Shown: one piece after another, positions 34,029 through 42,280 of the stretch
How the letters are laid out: each line of letters starts with the position of its first letter
Position numbering within the stretch: position 1 is the stretch's first letter
Assembly: GCA_016936555.1 (NCBI GenBank)
Contig: JAFGXR010000033.1
Span: forward strand, 1 to 64,000
Direction of reading: 5' to 3'
Origin: Spirochaetales bacterium
Lineage (GTDB): Bacteria; Spirochaetota; Spirochaetia; DSM-2461
DNA: 64,000 nucleotides
Position numbers and translations under genes: made by a program
Notes under the pieces: model-generated
Told to the model about the DNA's origin: nothing
Databases searched by the model: none
What the model saw: only the letters and a program-made list of their open reading frames with translations

Positions 34029-34805
34029 ATGATAAAAGCAGCGGGCAGAATGGTCATCTCCTATGTAAAAAGCATCTCCTATATGTCCGGGTATTTTTTC
34101 TATCTGACCAGAAAGACCTTGAAATTCCTTTTGTCGGGGAAGCAGGATAAAAAAGTTCTGATATTGCAGCTCCTTTTTACCGGCGTGGAAGCTCTTCCGA
34201 TTATCTCTCTGATCTCACTTGGAATCGGAGGTGTTATAATCGTCCAGGGGGTCGCCATTCTACCCCAGTTCGGCCAGGGTGAAATGGTATATGATATTCT
34301 GGTCCTGATTATCGTCCGGGAGCTCGGGCCTGTTCTCACGGCGCTGATTCTGGCGGCCAGGTCCGGTACGGCAATCACTACGGAACTGGGGAATATGATT
34401 GTATCCCATGAAATCGAAGCCTATGAATCGGTGGGTATCGATCCCGTGTCCTATCTCGCTGTGCCCCGTCTGCTCGGTCTCGTCGCATCCATGATTCTGC
34501 TCAACGTTTATTTTGACATATTCGGATTATTCGGATCTTTTGTCGTTACGTCGATGATGAACCCCATCCCTCTCAAGGAATATCTGGAAAATCTGCTCCA
34601 GGTATTAACGGCCTGGGATCTCTTTATTTCCTTTCTGAAGAGTTTTGTCTTCGGCTATATTATTGCCGTGGTATCCACATATCATGGTTTCAGGGTTAAT
34701 CACGCCATTACGGAAGTTCCTGTTGCGGCGATTAAGTCAATCGGGAACTGTTTCTCTTACATTATTATCGCCGATGCGATCATAACTGTCATATCCAGAT
34801 TATAG
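34029..34805 (+). CDS. mlaE: MlaE-family ABC transporter permease
   Basis: MlaE is the inner-membrane permease of a phospholipid (Mla) transporter that moves lipids between inner and outer membranes. The 258 residues have five to six membrane helices and the family motifs FIxxEALPIISLISLG-like GVEALPIISL, LIIVRELGPVLTALILAARSG, ELGNMIVSHEIEAYESVGIDP and YLAVPRLLG. Alternative in-frame starts are TTG 33993 and ATG 34002, neither with a Shine-Dalgarno. It heads the mlaE-F-D operon. Confidence 0.92.
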   Translation: MIKAAGRMVISYVKSISYMSGYFFYLTRKTLKFLLSGKQDKKVLILQLLFTGVEALPIISLISLGIGGVIIVQGVAILPQFGQGEMVYDILVLIIVRELGPVLTALILAARSGTAITTELGNMIVSHEIEAYESVGIDPVSYLAVPRLLGLVASMILLNVYFDIFGLFGSFVVTSMMNPIPLKEYLENLLQVLTAWDLFISFLKSFVFGYIIAVVSTYHGFRVNHAITEVPVAAIKSIGNCFSYIIIADAIITVISRL

Positions 34806-34814
34806 GAGTGAAAG

Positions 34815-35555
34815 CTGGAATCTTTAGAAACGAAAAACCTGACTTTACAATTCGAAGACGCTACGGTCCTCGATCATATCAGCCTGGCCGTCGAGCCGGG
34901 ATCCTCAACGGTTATTCTGGGACGTTCCGGAAGCGGGAAAACAACTCTTCTCAAGTCCATGGCCGGTTTAATACGCATAGATGACGGAGAAGTGCTCTTC
35001 AACGGTGAAAACATTGCCGGGATGAGTGAAGAGGAGTTCTTTCTGATGCAGGCCCAGTCGGGTTTCGTCTTCCAGGACGCTGCTCTGTGGGCCAATAAGA
35101 CACTCTATGATAATCTCGCCATTCCTCTCCGGATTCTCAGGCCGGGGATGAGTGCCGAAGACATAGACAGAAGAATCGGGAATGCCGTTGAAATGCTCGG
35201 GGTCCATAAGAGCCTCTTGATCCGTCCTTCCGCCATATCTTCCGGGGAAAGAAAATTATTCTCATTTCTGAGGGCTCTCATGACCGATCCGGACATCCTG
35301 TTTCTCGATGAACCGGCCAGTTCACTCGACAGGAAAAGCAGCGACCGCATCAAAAATCTGATTATAGAACTGAACAATCAGAAAAAAACCATAATAACAG
35401 TGACAAACGATTTTACGCTGGCCAGGACGATCGCGGATAAGGCGATCATTCTGGATCGAGGCAGGTTGCTGAGGCAGGGGCTTTTCAGAGATATCCTAAA
35501 AGAACATAATGAAGATATCGATGATATTATTGATGAATTGAAAGGGGCTGACTGA
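34815..35555 (+). CDS. mlaF: Mla-type ABC transporter ATP-binding protein
   Basis: The ATPase powers MlaE. Walker A GRSGSGKT is at residues 36-43, the Q-loop in GFVFQDAALWANKT, and Walker B ILFLDEPASSLD. The signature loop reads SSGER instead of LSGGQ. The first ATG in this frame (34959) lies after Walker A and cannot be the start; the only start-like codon upstream is CTG at 34815, six bases after AGGAG (34804-34808), preceded by an in-frame stop at 34809. This gives 246 residues, normal for the family. It begins 9 bp after mlaE. Confidence 0.9.
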   Translation: MESLETKNLTLQFEDATVLDHISLAVEPGSSTVILGRSGSGKTTLLKSMAGLIRIDDGEVLFNGENIAGMSEEEFFLMQAQSGFVFQDAALWANKTLYDNLAIPLRILRPGMSAEDIDRRIGNAVEMLGVHKSLLIRPSAISSGERKLFSFLRALMTDPDILFLDEPASSLDRKSSDRIKNLIIELNNQKKTIITVTNDFTLARTIADKAIILDRGRLLRQGLFRDILKEHNEDIDDIIDELKGAD

Positions 35556-35558
35556 AAG

Positions 35559-36605
35559 TTGAAATTCAAATTCCGTTTTGCGGAGCAGATCGTCGGAGTA
35601 TTCGTACTTATTTCTCTTATCCTCGTTTGCATGGCGCTTATCCTCATCGGAATCAATAAAAGATGGCTCCGGGAAGACTTATATTATCTCAGCAGTTTTC
35701 CTTCTGCTACGGGTTTGAGAACCGGGATGTCTATCACACTGAGAGGTTTCAAAATCGGAGAGCTGCAGTCCATTGAGCTGGGCGAGGACAATATGATCGG
35801 TGTCTCCTTTGTCGTTTACGAAGAATATATTAATCGTGTCGTTAAAAATTCAGTTATTGAGCTTCAGGCAAACCCTCTGGGGCTGGGGGCCCAGATCGTT
35901 TTTTATCCCGGAATTGAAAAGGGTAATCCCCTGCAGGAAGGTTCTTTTATCTACTCCACTGCCGTTCCCGAAGGGCGGAGACTCATCAAGGACGGACTTG
36001 TTGATAAAGACAGTTCCGGAGATATTATCGTTAAGATCCTCAATGATGCCGATGAAATGGTCCTGTCTCTGAACAGTCTTCTGATTACGCTGGACGAAAC
36101 CTTGCTGGGATATAATCCGGGACCTGTCGGTCAAATTCTCGATGGTCTGGGAGATGTTATGCCCGGAATCTCGGGAGTCCTTGGGGATGTTCAGAATAGA
36201 ACCCTTCCGGGTGTTGAAGCCGTTCTGGCTGATCTGAAGAAGATTTCCATGTCAATGGTTCTGTTAGCCCGGGAACTGGAAACCGTCGAGGGGCTGGTTC
36301 CGAAAATTCTCGACCCGGAAGGTTCTATCGCCACATTTCTCAATGATGATAATCAGTTGTTTAATCAGGTCTACGGAATTCTCGATGAACTTCAGAAAAG
36401 TATGGGACAGGTCCGGGAATTGATGACATATCTGAACGGATTGAGCCCGGAAATCTCCTCTCTCGTAGAGGGGACCGGCGCTACGATAGATGAAGCGGAA
36501 AAAGTTCTTCAGGGATTGAAGAACAATCCGCTTCTCAGGGGAGGCATAGAAGAAGAGTCTCCCCAGGACTCGGTTGCGGCTCCAATAAGGGATGGTGAAT
36601 TCTAA
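35559..36605 (+). CDS. mlaD: MlaD-like MCE-domain protein
   Basis: The 348-residue protein has one N-terminal membrane helix (VGVFVLISLILVCMALILI, residues 12-30) and a periplasmic MCE domain (residues 45-130, with SATGLRTGMSITLRGFKIG) that in MlaD forms a hexameric lipid tunnel, followed by a helical C-terminal region (150-340). The C-terminal part is longer than in E. coli MlaD (183 residues) and resembles MCE proteins with a coiled extension. Start is TTG at 35559, three bases after the mlaF stop. Confidence 0.9.
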   Translation: MKFKFRFAEQIVGVFVLISLILVCMALILIGINKRWLREDLYYLSSFPSATGLRTGMSITLRGFKIGELQSIELGEDNMIGVSFVVYEEYINRVVKNSVIELQANPLGLGAQIVFYPGIEKGNPLQEGSFIYSTAVPEGRRLIKDGLVDKDSSGDIIVKILNDADEMVLSLNSLLITLDETLLGYNPGPVGQILDGLGDVMPGISGVLGDVQNRTLPGVEAVLADLKKISMSMVLLARELETVEGLVPKILDPEGSIATFLNDDNQLFNQVYGILDELQKSMGQVRELMTYLNGLSPEISSLVEGTGATIDEAEKVLQGLKNNPLLRGGIEEESPQDSVAAPIRDGEF

Positions 36606-37477
36606 TGGTTCGTAAGAGGCTTTTCATTTCAATTCCTTTTTTGATTCTATCTTTCATATTGTCCGGTTGTTCAACTCTGCCCGGGAAGAAAGAAACGAAA
36701 AATGTCGAAATAAGGAACAAAGCGGCCGAGTATCTTAAGAATGGTAACGCTCAGTTCAATATGGGGCGTTACGGCCGAGCTCTCGAGCTTTTCGAAATGG
36801 CTGAGCAGCTGAACGCTTCTCTCGATTACGAAGAAGGGCTTGTTGCCGTCTATAATTCGATAGGACAGACTCTGCTTATGGCCGGGCGTTTCGATGATGC
36901 TCTGGATATTCTGAATAGCGCTATGGCAATTTCTGTCAGGCTTGATATAAACCTGCTTATTATGAAGACTTCCGGCAACCTGGCGGATTATTATATAAAA
37001 GTCGGCAATCTGGCGGAAGCTGAAAGAATTCTCAGAGATGTACTGCCGTCTCCGCAATCGGTTGATTCCGCGGAAAGCGCTCTTGCCGCCCACAAGTTCA
37101 GTCTCCTGATGAGAAAACAGGGTAATTTGAATGAAGCCCTGACATATCTGGAAAGCAGTATTAAATACAATGAAAAAAACAAACTCTATAAAGCTCTGGG
37201 TACTGATTACTATTTGATGGCTTCTATTTATTCATTAAAAAAAGAATATGATCAGGCTGTTTTCTTTGGTGAAGAAGCCCTGCGTTATGATAAAATGGTT
37301 GAGTTCGCACAGGGTATTGCTGCCGATCTGGAAGCTCTATCCATAATTTATAAGAAAGCAGGTCGTGAACCGGAAGCGGAAATCTTTGCCCGGAGATATG
37401 AGAAAGCAAAGACAGCTATTATAATATTAAATAAAATAGAAGAAGATCAGGTTGAAGAATCTTCATCGGGTGAATAG
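36605..37477 (+). CDS. TPR-repeat lipoprotein
   Basis: The 290-residue protein has a lipoprotein signal peptide with lipobox LSGC (acylated Cys22) and then at least five TPR-like helix pairs (for example GRYGRALELFEMAEQLN, GRFDDALDILNSAMAIS, GNLAEAERILRDVLP, GNLNEALTYLESSIKYN). Start and stop overlap as TAATG with mlaD, so it is tightly coupled to the lipid transporter and may be a scaffold for it at the periplasmic face of a membrane. This is inferred from context only. Confidence 0.88.
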   Translation: MVRKRLFISIPFLILSFILSGCSTLPGKKETKNVEIRNKAAEYLKNGNAQFNMGRYGRALELFEMAEQLNASLDYEEGLVAVYNSIGQTLLMAGRFDDALDILNSAMAISVRLDINLLIMKTSGNLADYYIKVGNLAEAERILRDVLPSPQSVDSAESALAAHKFSLLMRKQGNLNEALTYLESSIKYNEKNKLYKALGTDYYLMASIYSLKKEYDQAVFFGEEALRYDKMVEFAQGIAADLEALSIIYKKAGREPEAEIFARRYEKAKTAIIILNKIEEDQVEESSSGE

Positions 37478-37485
37478 GATATATT

Positions 37486-38523
37486 ATGCTTAGATCAATT
37501 CGCAATATACTTCTGGTTTTTCTTTTTATATTGGCTTTTTATCTACTCAAGATTTTATCCTCACTTCTGCTTCCGCTGGTTTTCGCAATGCTAGTGGTCA
37601 TAATGTATCAGCCCCTGATGCTTTTCCTGAGAAAATACAGATTTCCGACTGCCGTTATCGTACCGATCATAGCGACTCTGACAATTCTTATCATTCTTTT
37701 TATCGTTAATATCTTTATTGGAACAATTGGCAATTTCGCTTCCCAATCGAATTTTCTGGCTTCCCAGTTTATCAAGAAAATGGAATCCATAATCCTCAGA
37801 GTCGAGATATTAACAAATAACAGGTTAAATCTCGATAATATTACAGAATACCTGCTCAGTTTTTTCAACAGCGGGAGCGTTACGAAAGCGGTCAGCTCAG
37901 TCGCTTCGGGATTGGGAAATTTCGGACGGTCATTTTTTATGTTTTCTCTTTACTTTGTTATCCTGCTTTCCAGTATGACGAACTATGAGGAATACATCCG
38001 TTATGTTGTAAAAGACAACAGACAACTTATGAAAGAGATACAAGGACTACAGAGATCGGTCTCCACCTATATGACAATTAAAATCATCGTCAGCGCCTCG
38101 ACTGGGCTGATAGCCGGAGCGGTCTGTATGCTTTTCGGGTTGAAATTCGCTCTGATATTCGGGTTTCTGACCTTTCTGCTGAATTTCATCCCTTCCATAG
38201 GTTCTATCATTGCCACAATTCCGCCAGTCCTGATGGCTATCATTCAGTTCGATACCTTTCATCGAGCCATAGCTATTCTGGTACTACTATTTGTAATTCA
38301 AATGACTATCGGCAACTTTCTGGAACCTAAGATAATGGGAGACAGACTTTTACTCAATACGGTTACCGTTATATTCGGTCTGGTTTTCTGGGGGATTATA
38401 TGGGGGATTCCCGGCATGCTTCTCTCTGTTCCCCTGATGGTTATACTGAAGCTGATTCTCGGCTATTCCGATTCTCTGAGCGTCATGGCCAGAATTATGG
38501 GTTCTCATCGGAAAACAAGTTAA
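37486..38523 (+). CDS. AI-2E family transporter (PerM-like)
   Basis: The 345-residue membrane protein has about eight hydrophobic helices: two near the N-terminus, one near residue 60, and a C-terminal block with FGLKFALIFGFLTFLLNFIP, SIGSIIATIPPVL and the conserved LEPKIMGDRL. Family members export varied small molecules; the AI-2 name comes from TqsA and the substrate here is unknown. It starts 9 bp after the TPR lipoprotein and is the last gene of the mla operon. Confidence 0.9.
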   Translation: MLRSIRNILLVFLFILAFYLLKILSSLLLPLVFAMLVVIMYQPLMLFLRKYRFPTAVIVPIIATLTILIILFIVNIFIGTIGNFASQSNFLASQFIKKMESIILRVEILTNNRLNLDNITEYLLSFFNSGSVTKAVSSVASGLGNFGRSFFMFSLYFVILLSSMTNYEEYIRYVVKDNRQLMKEIQGLQRSVSTYMTIKIIVSASTGLIAGAVCMLFGLKFALIFGFLTFLLNFIPSIGSIIATIPPVLMAIIQFDTFHRAIAILVLLFVIQMTIGNFLEPKIMGDRLLLNTVTVIFGLVFWGIIWGIPGMLLSVPLMVILKLILGYSDSLSVMARIMGSHRKTS

Positions 38524-38525
38524 TT

Positions 38526-38554
38526 TTGCGAAATTCGAAAAGCTCATTTATACT
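38526..38554 (+). promoter_or_regulatory. promoter giving a leaderless PAS-protein mRNA
   Basis: TTGCGA (38526-38531), 17 bp, TATACT (38549-38554). Six bases (GTATTT) separate the -10 from the ATG at 38561, so transcription should begin at or next to the A of the start codon. There is no Shine-Dalgarno. Confidence 0.55.
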
Positions 38555-38560
38555 GTATTT

Positions 38561-39424
38561 ATGGAAAATGAGTTTGATTCGGAACTATTGAGTAAGCTTA
38601 AAAATAAAGGTGTAAGTACGAATTTTGTCGAACACCTCCTGAGTTCTCTTTTTAATACTTTTCCGGATCATATTTACATAAAAGACAGGAACTCGCGCTT
38701 TCTCCTTATAAATGAATCTCTCACCAGACTTTTCAGACTCGATTCTCCCGGAGAAGCAGTCGGTAAAAGTGATTATGATTTTTTTACGGAAGAACATGCC
38801 GGCCGAACATACCGCGATGAGCAGGAAATTATGGATTGCGGCAGAGGTATGATGAATTATATCGAAGAGGAAACCTGGGAGGATGGGTCGATAACCTGGG
38901 TCGCTTCCACAAAAGTGCCTTTTCGAGATGAAAACGGACAGATCATCGGGATCTTCGGAATTTCAAGAGATATCACAGCGCGTCGTCACGCTGAAATTGA
39001 TAAGATTAACAGAGCGAGGGAACTCGATTGCTTTATCAGTATTTCCCAGATCGCAAAGAGCAAGGATTTGAGTTTCGAGGGGCATATAAAGCAGATTGCC
39101 TGTATTATCCCCGAATCTCTGGGGCATGCTCATATCAGTGCCGTTAGAATTGTTGTGGGAAATAAAGCTTTCAAAAGCAGGAATTTCCAGGAATCGGAGA
39201 ATAAAATTGTTTTCCGTATTAAAGACGGTCATACAAAATTGGGTGTTATGGAAGTGTTCCTCGATTCGGTGAATGTGAATCTGGGGATAACAACAGAACA
39301 GGTCCTCAGCCTAATCGCTGACAGATTAAACGAAATCATTCAGAAAAGATGGATTGAAAAAGATTTGCGGAAATGGGAACACATTCTTAAAGATGCCGAA
39401 GACCATATGGATCTCTACCCCTGA
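38561..39424 (+). CDS. PAS-domain sensor protein without recognised output
   Basis: Residues 20-145 form a PAS/PAC domain (FPDHIYIKDRNSRFLLINE, GKSDYDFFTEEHA, TKVPFRDENGQIIGIFGISRDIT). Residues 150-270 look like a degenerate GAF-type sensor fold (ELDCFISISQIAK, then LGVMEVFLDSVN and ITTEQVLSLIADRLNEII). No kinase, GGDEF or HTH domain follows. Such proteins may be partner sensors for another regulator. The gene has its own promoter and ends in a hairpin shared with the convergent ppiC-type gene. Confidence 0.82.
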   Translation: MENEFDSELLSKLKNKGVSTNFVEHLLSSLFNTFPDHIYIKDRNSRFLLINESLTRLFRLDSPGEAVGKSDYDFFTEEHAGRTYRDEQEIMDCGRGMMNYIEEETWEDGSITWVASTKVPFRDENGQIIGIFGISRDITARRHAEIDKINRARELDCFISISQIAKSKDLSFEGHIKQIACIIPESLGHAHISAVRIVVGNKAFKSRNFQESENKIVFRIKDGHTKLGVMEVFLDSVNVNLGITTEQVLSLIADRLNEIIQKRWIEKDLRKWEHILKDAEDHMDLYP

Positions 39425-39438
39425 TCGAGGGGTAGAGA
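39412..39438. terminator. hairpin spanning the PAS-gene stop codon
   Basis: TCTCTACCCCT (39412-39422) pairs perfectly with AGGGGTAGAGA (39428-39438) around GATCG. The TGA stop (39422-39424) lies in the hairpin. Neither side has a T-run, so it may block exonucleases or act as a factor-assisted terminator for both convergent genes. Confidence 0.6.
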
Positions 39439-39445
39439 CCGGAGT

Positions 39446-40450
39446 TTAAACTTCTTCTATTGCAGTTTTTGCCTTTTCTCCGGGAATGCGGATTTTTGCA
39501 CTGTTTTTCAGACCTTCAAGAAAGTCTGTCAGATTTGTCTGATTTTTATCCTGAATAAGAAAACTGTCGATTGAATCCTTAACATCCTCGAGAGGGACTT
39601 TCGATTCGGGATATCTCTCATGGACTTTAATCAGGTGATAACCGAACTGAGTCTCAACAATACCGCTGATTTTCCCTTCCGGCAGAGCGAAGGCAACGGT
39701 TTCAAAGGCGCTGACCATCTGTCCTCTTGTAAATTCTCCCAGATCTCCGCCCGTCGGACCGCTTGGCCCTTCCGATTCTCTCATTGCTGTTTCAGCGAAA
39801 TCCGCACCATTTTCCAGTTCTGTCTGAATCCGCTCGATTTTTGCCTTGGCAAGCTTTTTCTTTTCATCGTCATCTCCCGCTTCCAGTGAAACCAGGATAT
39901 GGCTTGCATGAATCCTCTCCGGCTCGGTGAAATAAGCGGGATTCTCGTTGTAAAAAGACAGAATTTCCTCGTCGGATACGGATGTTTCCTCAGGGACTCT
40001 CTCTTCAATCAGTTTTTGAATCTTCATATCCTGAGAAATGATTTCCCTGAATGATTCGGGATTGAATCCCTGTTCTCCCAACGCGTCATTGAAAGCATCG
40101 ATTGTATCGAACTGGGATTGAAACGATGAGATCTTTTCATCAATTTCGACGTCTGTTATTTCGATCCCGGCTGATTCCTGAATGAGAACTTCTCTCGTCA
40201 CCAGGTTATCGATGACCGAGCTCCGCACCTGTTCAAGCTGAGCAGGTTGGAGAGCCATTCCCTGTGCTTCATACTGTGCTGCGCTTTTTGATACCTCTTC
40301 GGCTACTTTTTCCTCTGTGATTTTCACTCCGTTGACGACTGCGGCGACACCTCTGTCTCTCAGCAGAAAATAGGATGTCACTCCTCCGGCAGCTGCAAGG
40401 ACGGCAACTGCCGCAATGATTATGACGGCTTTATTTGTCATTTTCGGCAT
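39446..40450 (-). CDS. PpiC/SurA-type peptidyl-prolyl isomerase
   Basis: The 334-residue protein has an N-terminal membrane anchor (residues 6-29), a SurA_N-like helical chaperone domain (35-165) and a parvulin domain (175-290) with HASHILVSL, GGDLGEFTRGQMV, FALPEGKIS and QFGYHLIKVHE. It should act in the periplasm, folding outer-membrane or secreted proteins, as PrsA/SurA/PpiD do. It is the downstream partner of the cytidylyltransferase-like gene (22 bp gap). Confidence 0.92.
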   Translation of the reverse strand: MPKMTNKAVIIIAAVAVLAAAGGVTSYFLLRDRGVAAVVNGVKITEEKVAEEVSKSAAQYEAQGMALQPAQLEQVRSSVIDNLVTREVLIQESAGIEITDVEIDEKISSFQSQFDTIDAFNDALGEQGFNPESFREIISQDMKIQKLIEERVPEETSVSDEEILSFYNENPAYFTEPERIHASHILVSLEAGDDDEKKKLAKAKIERIQTELENGADFAETAMRESEGPSGPTGGDLGEFTRGQMVSAFETVAFALPEGKISGIVETQFGYHLIKVHERYPESKVPLEDVKDSIDSFLIQDKNQTNLTDFLEGLKNSAKIRIPGEKAKTAIEEV

Positions 40451-40472
40451 TAATTAAAAATCTCCCGTGTAA

Positions 40473-40886
40473 TTAGTAATGGATTTTGTTCCTGAGTGTT
40501 GAACTGTACCGGTCCCGTTTATATGGTTCGATCGTAACGATTTTTATATCTCTCTTGTTTTCCCGCATCCAATCTGTAAAGGATCCGGCCAGTCTATGCT
40601 GATCATGCCCGAAACAGACAATCTGCGGGTTGATTTTTTCAACAACTTCGAAGGTACCTGTAATTTCATCAGACAGATAGGCTTCATCGACAAGACCGCT
40701 GTCCAGTATCTGTGAAATCCTATCGCTTTCACTGTGAACAGGTTTTCTCTTTTTTGTTCTGATGACGAATTCATCTCTCGCAATGACCGCTATGAGACGA
40801 TCGCCTTCCGATGACGCCTTCTGGAGAAAATATCTGTGCCCCGGGTGGATAACATCAAATGTTCCGAAGACAAGAACGGTTTTCAT
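40473..40886 (-). CDS. cytidylyltransferase-family nucleotidyltransferase (TagD/RibL-like)
   Basis: The 137-residue protein has the HxGH motif in GTFDVIHPGHRYFLQ (residues 8-22), KKRKPVHSESDR and the C-terminal RYSSTLRN, equal to the ISTTxxI motif of the superfamily. Its size fits glycerol-3-phosphate cytidylyltransferase or archaeal-type FAD synthetase RibL; INPQIVCFGHDQH is closer to the RibL-like group. The substrate is undecided. GGAG precedes the ATG. It is divergent from proA. Confidence 0.85.
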   Translation of the reverse strand: MKTVLVFGTFDVIHPGHRYFLQKASSEGDRLIAVIARDEFVIRTKKRKPVHSESDRISQILDSGLVDEAYLSDEITGTFEVVEKINPQIVCFGHDQHRLAGSFTDWMRENKRDIKIVTIEPYKRDRYSSTLRNKIHY

Positions 40887-41036
40887 TCACACTCCTAAAC
40901 TATTCAAAGAAATTAACCAATTTCTGATTTATTGTACAGGAAAAAAAGAAAAGTGACGACCTCTGTTCAACAATCTACTTTTTTGCTATTATTCTTCAAC
41001 CGTTCTGTATCTATGGATCGTTACAGGAGAATGTCA

Positions 41037-42278
41037 ATGAAAAGTTTGCTGGAACAGTGTAAAAGCCTGAAAAAAGCCTCGGCCGGCCTGGCCGTTATGG
41101 AAACAAGGGCAAAAAACGAAGCTCTGCTTTGCGTCGCCAGGGCACTTAAACGCAACGGTAAGACAATTCTTATGGCAAATGAAGCGGATGTCAAGGCAGC
41201 GGAAGAGAGTGGTATGAAAAGCAGTCTTGTCGACCGTCTCCGTCTCACCGAAGCAAGAATTGATGATATGATAGAGGGAATCGAAAAAGTTGTTTCCCTG
41301 AAAGATCCTGTCTGGAACAGCAGGGATGTCTGGACCCTGGAGAACGGTATAACCGTTTCGAAAATGTCCGTTCCCCTCGGCGTCATCAGCATCATATACG
41401 AATCGAGACCGAACGTGACGATCGACGCCTTTACACTGGCACTAAAAAGCGGCAATGCCATTCTTCTGCGGGGTAGTTCGACAGCAATTAATTCGAACAA
41501 AGCGCTTGTTGACACAGTTAAGCAGGGATTGTCGGAAAGTTCAGTTTCTCCCGATATAATCGAGCTCGTGGAAGATACCGACAGGTCTCTCGTTGGGGAA
41601 TTGCTCAATATGACCGATTATCTCGATCTGGTCATTCCCAGGGGAGGCGCCGGATTGATAAAATTCGTAACAGAAAATTCCAGAGTCCCGACAATTGAAA
41701 CCGGAGTCGGTAACTGCCATGTCTTCGTTGACGAAACAGCCGATCTTGAAAAAGCGGTCGCCATAGTCGAAAATGCCAAGATCCAGAGACCCGGTGTCTG
41801 CAACGCCTGTGAAACTCTTCTGGTCCACAGTTCTGTCGCTTCACAGTTTCTGCCGGAACTAAAGGAGAGGATCGGGGATAGAGTCGAATTGAGGGGATGT
41901 GAGAGAACCGCTGCTGTTATTGATGTTGTTCCCGCTGTTGAGCTTGACTGGGAGACGGAATATCTCGATTATATACTGGCTGTCAGAATCGTCGATGACT
42001 GTGATGAGGCCATCGAACATGTCAACAGGTATGGTACGAAACATTCCGAGGCGATCATTACAAACGATCTGGCCAACAGCAGAAAATTTCAGAGACATAT
42101 CGATGCCGCGGCTGTCTATGTCAATGCGTCGACTCGCTTTACCGATGGCGGGGCTATGGGTTTCGGCGCCGAAATGGGCATCAGCACGCAGAAAATACAC
42201 GCCAGAGGTCCTATGGGATTAAATGAACTGGTAACTATAAAATATGTAATGAACGGCGACGGTCAGACCCGGGAGTAA
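41037..42278 (+). CDS. proA: glutamate-5-semialdehyde dehydrogenase
   Basis: ProA reduces glutamyl-5-phosphate to the semialdehyde in proline synthesis. The 413-residue aldehyde-dehydrogenase fold protein shows LPLGVI-type VPLGVISIIYESRPNVT, IPRGGAGLI, the catalytic cysteine in RPGVCNACETLL (Cys255) and the C-terminal FGAEMGISTQKIHARGPMG. ATG 41037 is preferred over ATG 41031 because ACAGGAGA ends right before the latter. It is followed by proB after 2 bp, the reverse of the common proB-proA order. Confidence 0.95.
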   Translation: MKSLLEQCKSLKKASAGLAVMETRAKNEALLCVARALKRNGKTILMANEADVKAAEESGMKSSLVDRLRLTEARIDDMIEGIEKVVSLKDPVWNSRDVWTLENGITVSKMSVPLGVISIIYESRPNVTIDAFTLALKSGNAILLRGSSTAINSNKALVDTVKQGLSESSVSPDIIELVEDTDRSLVGELLNMTDYLDLVIPRGGAGLIKFVTENSRVPTIETGVGNCHVFVDETADLEKAVAIVENAKIQRPGVCNACETLLVHSSVASQFLPELKERIGDRVELRGCERTAAVIDVVPAVELDWETEYLDYILAVRIVDDCDEAIEHVNRYGTKHSEAIITNDLANSRKFQRHIDAAAVYVNASTRFTDGGAMGFGAEMGISTQKIHARGPMGLNELVTIKYVMNGDGQTRE

Positions 42279-42280
42279 TC

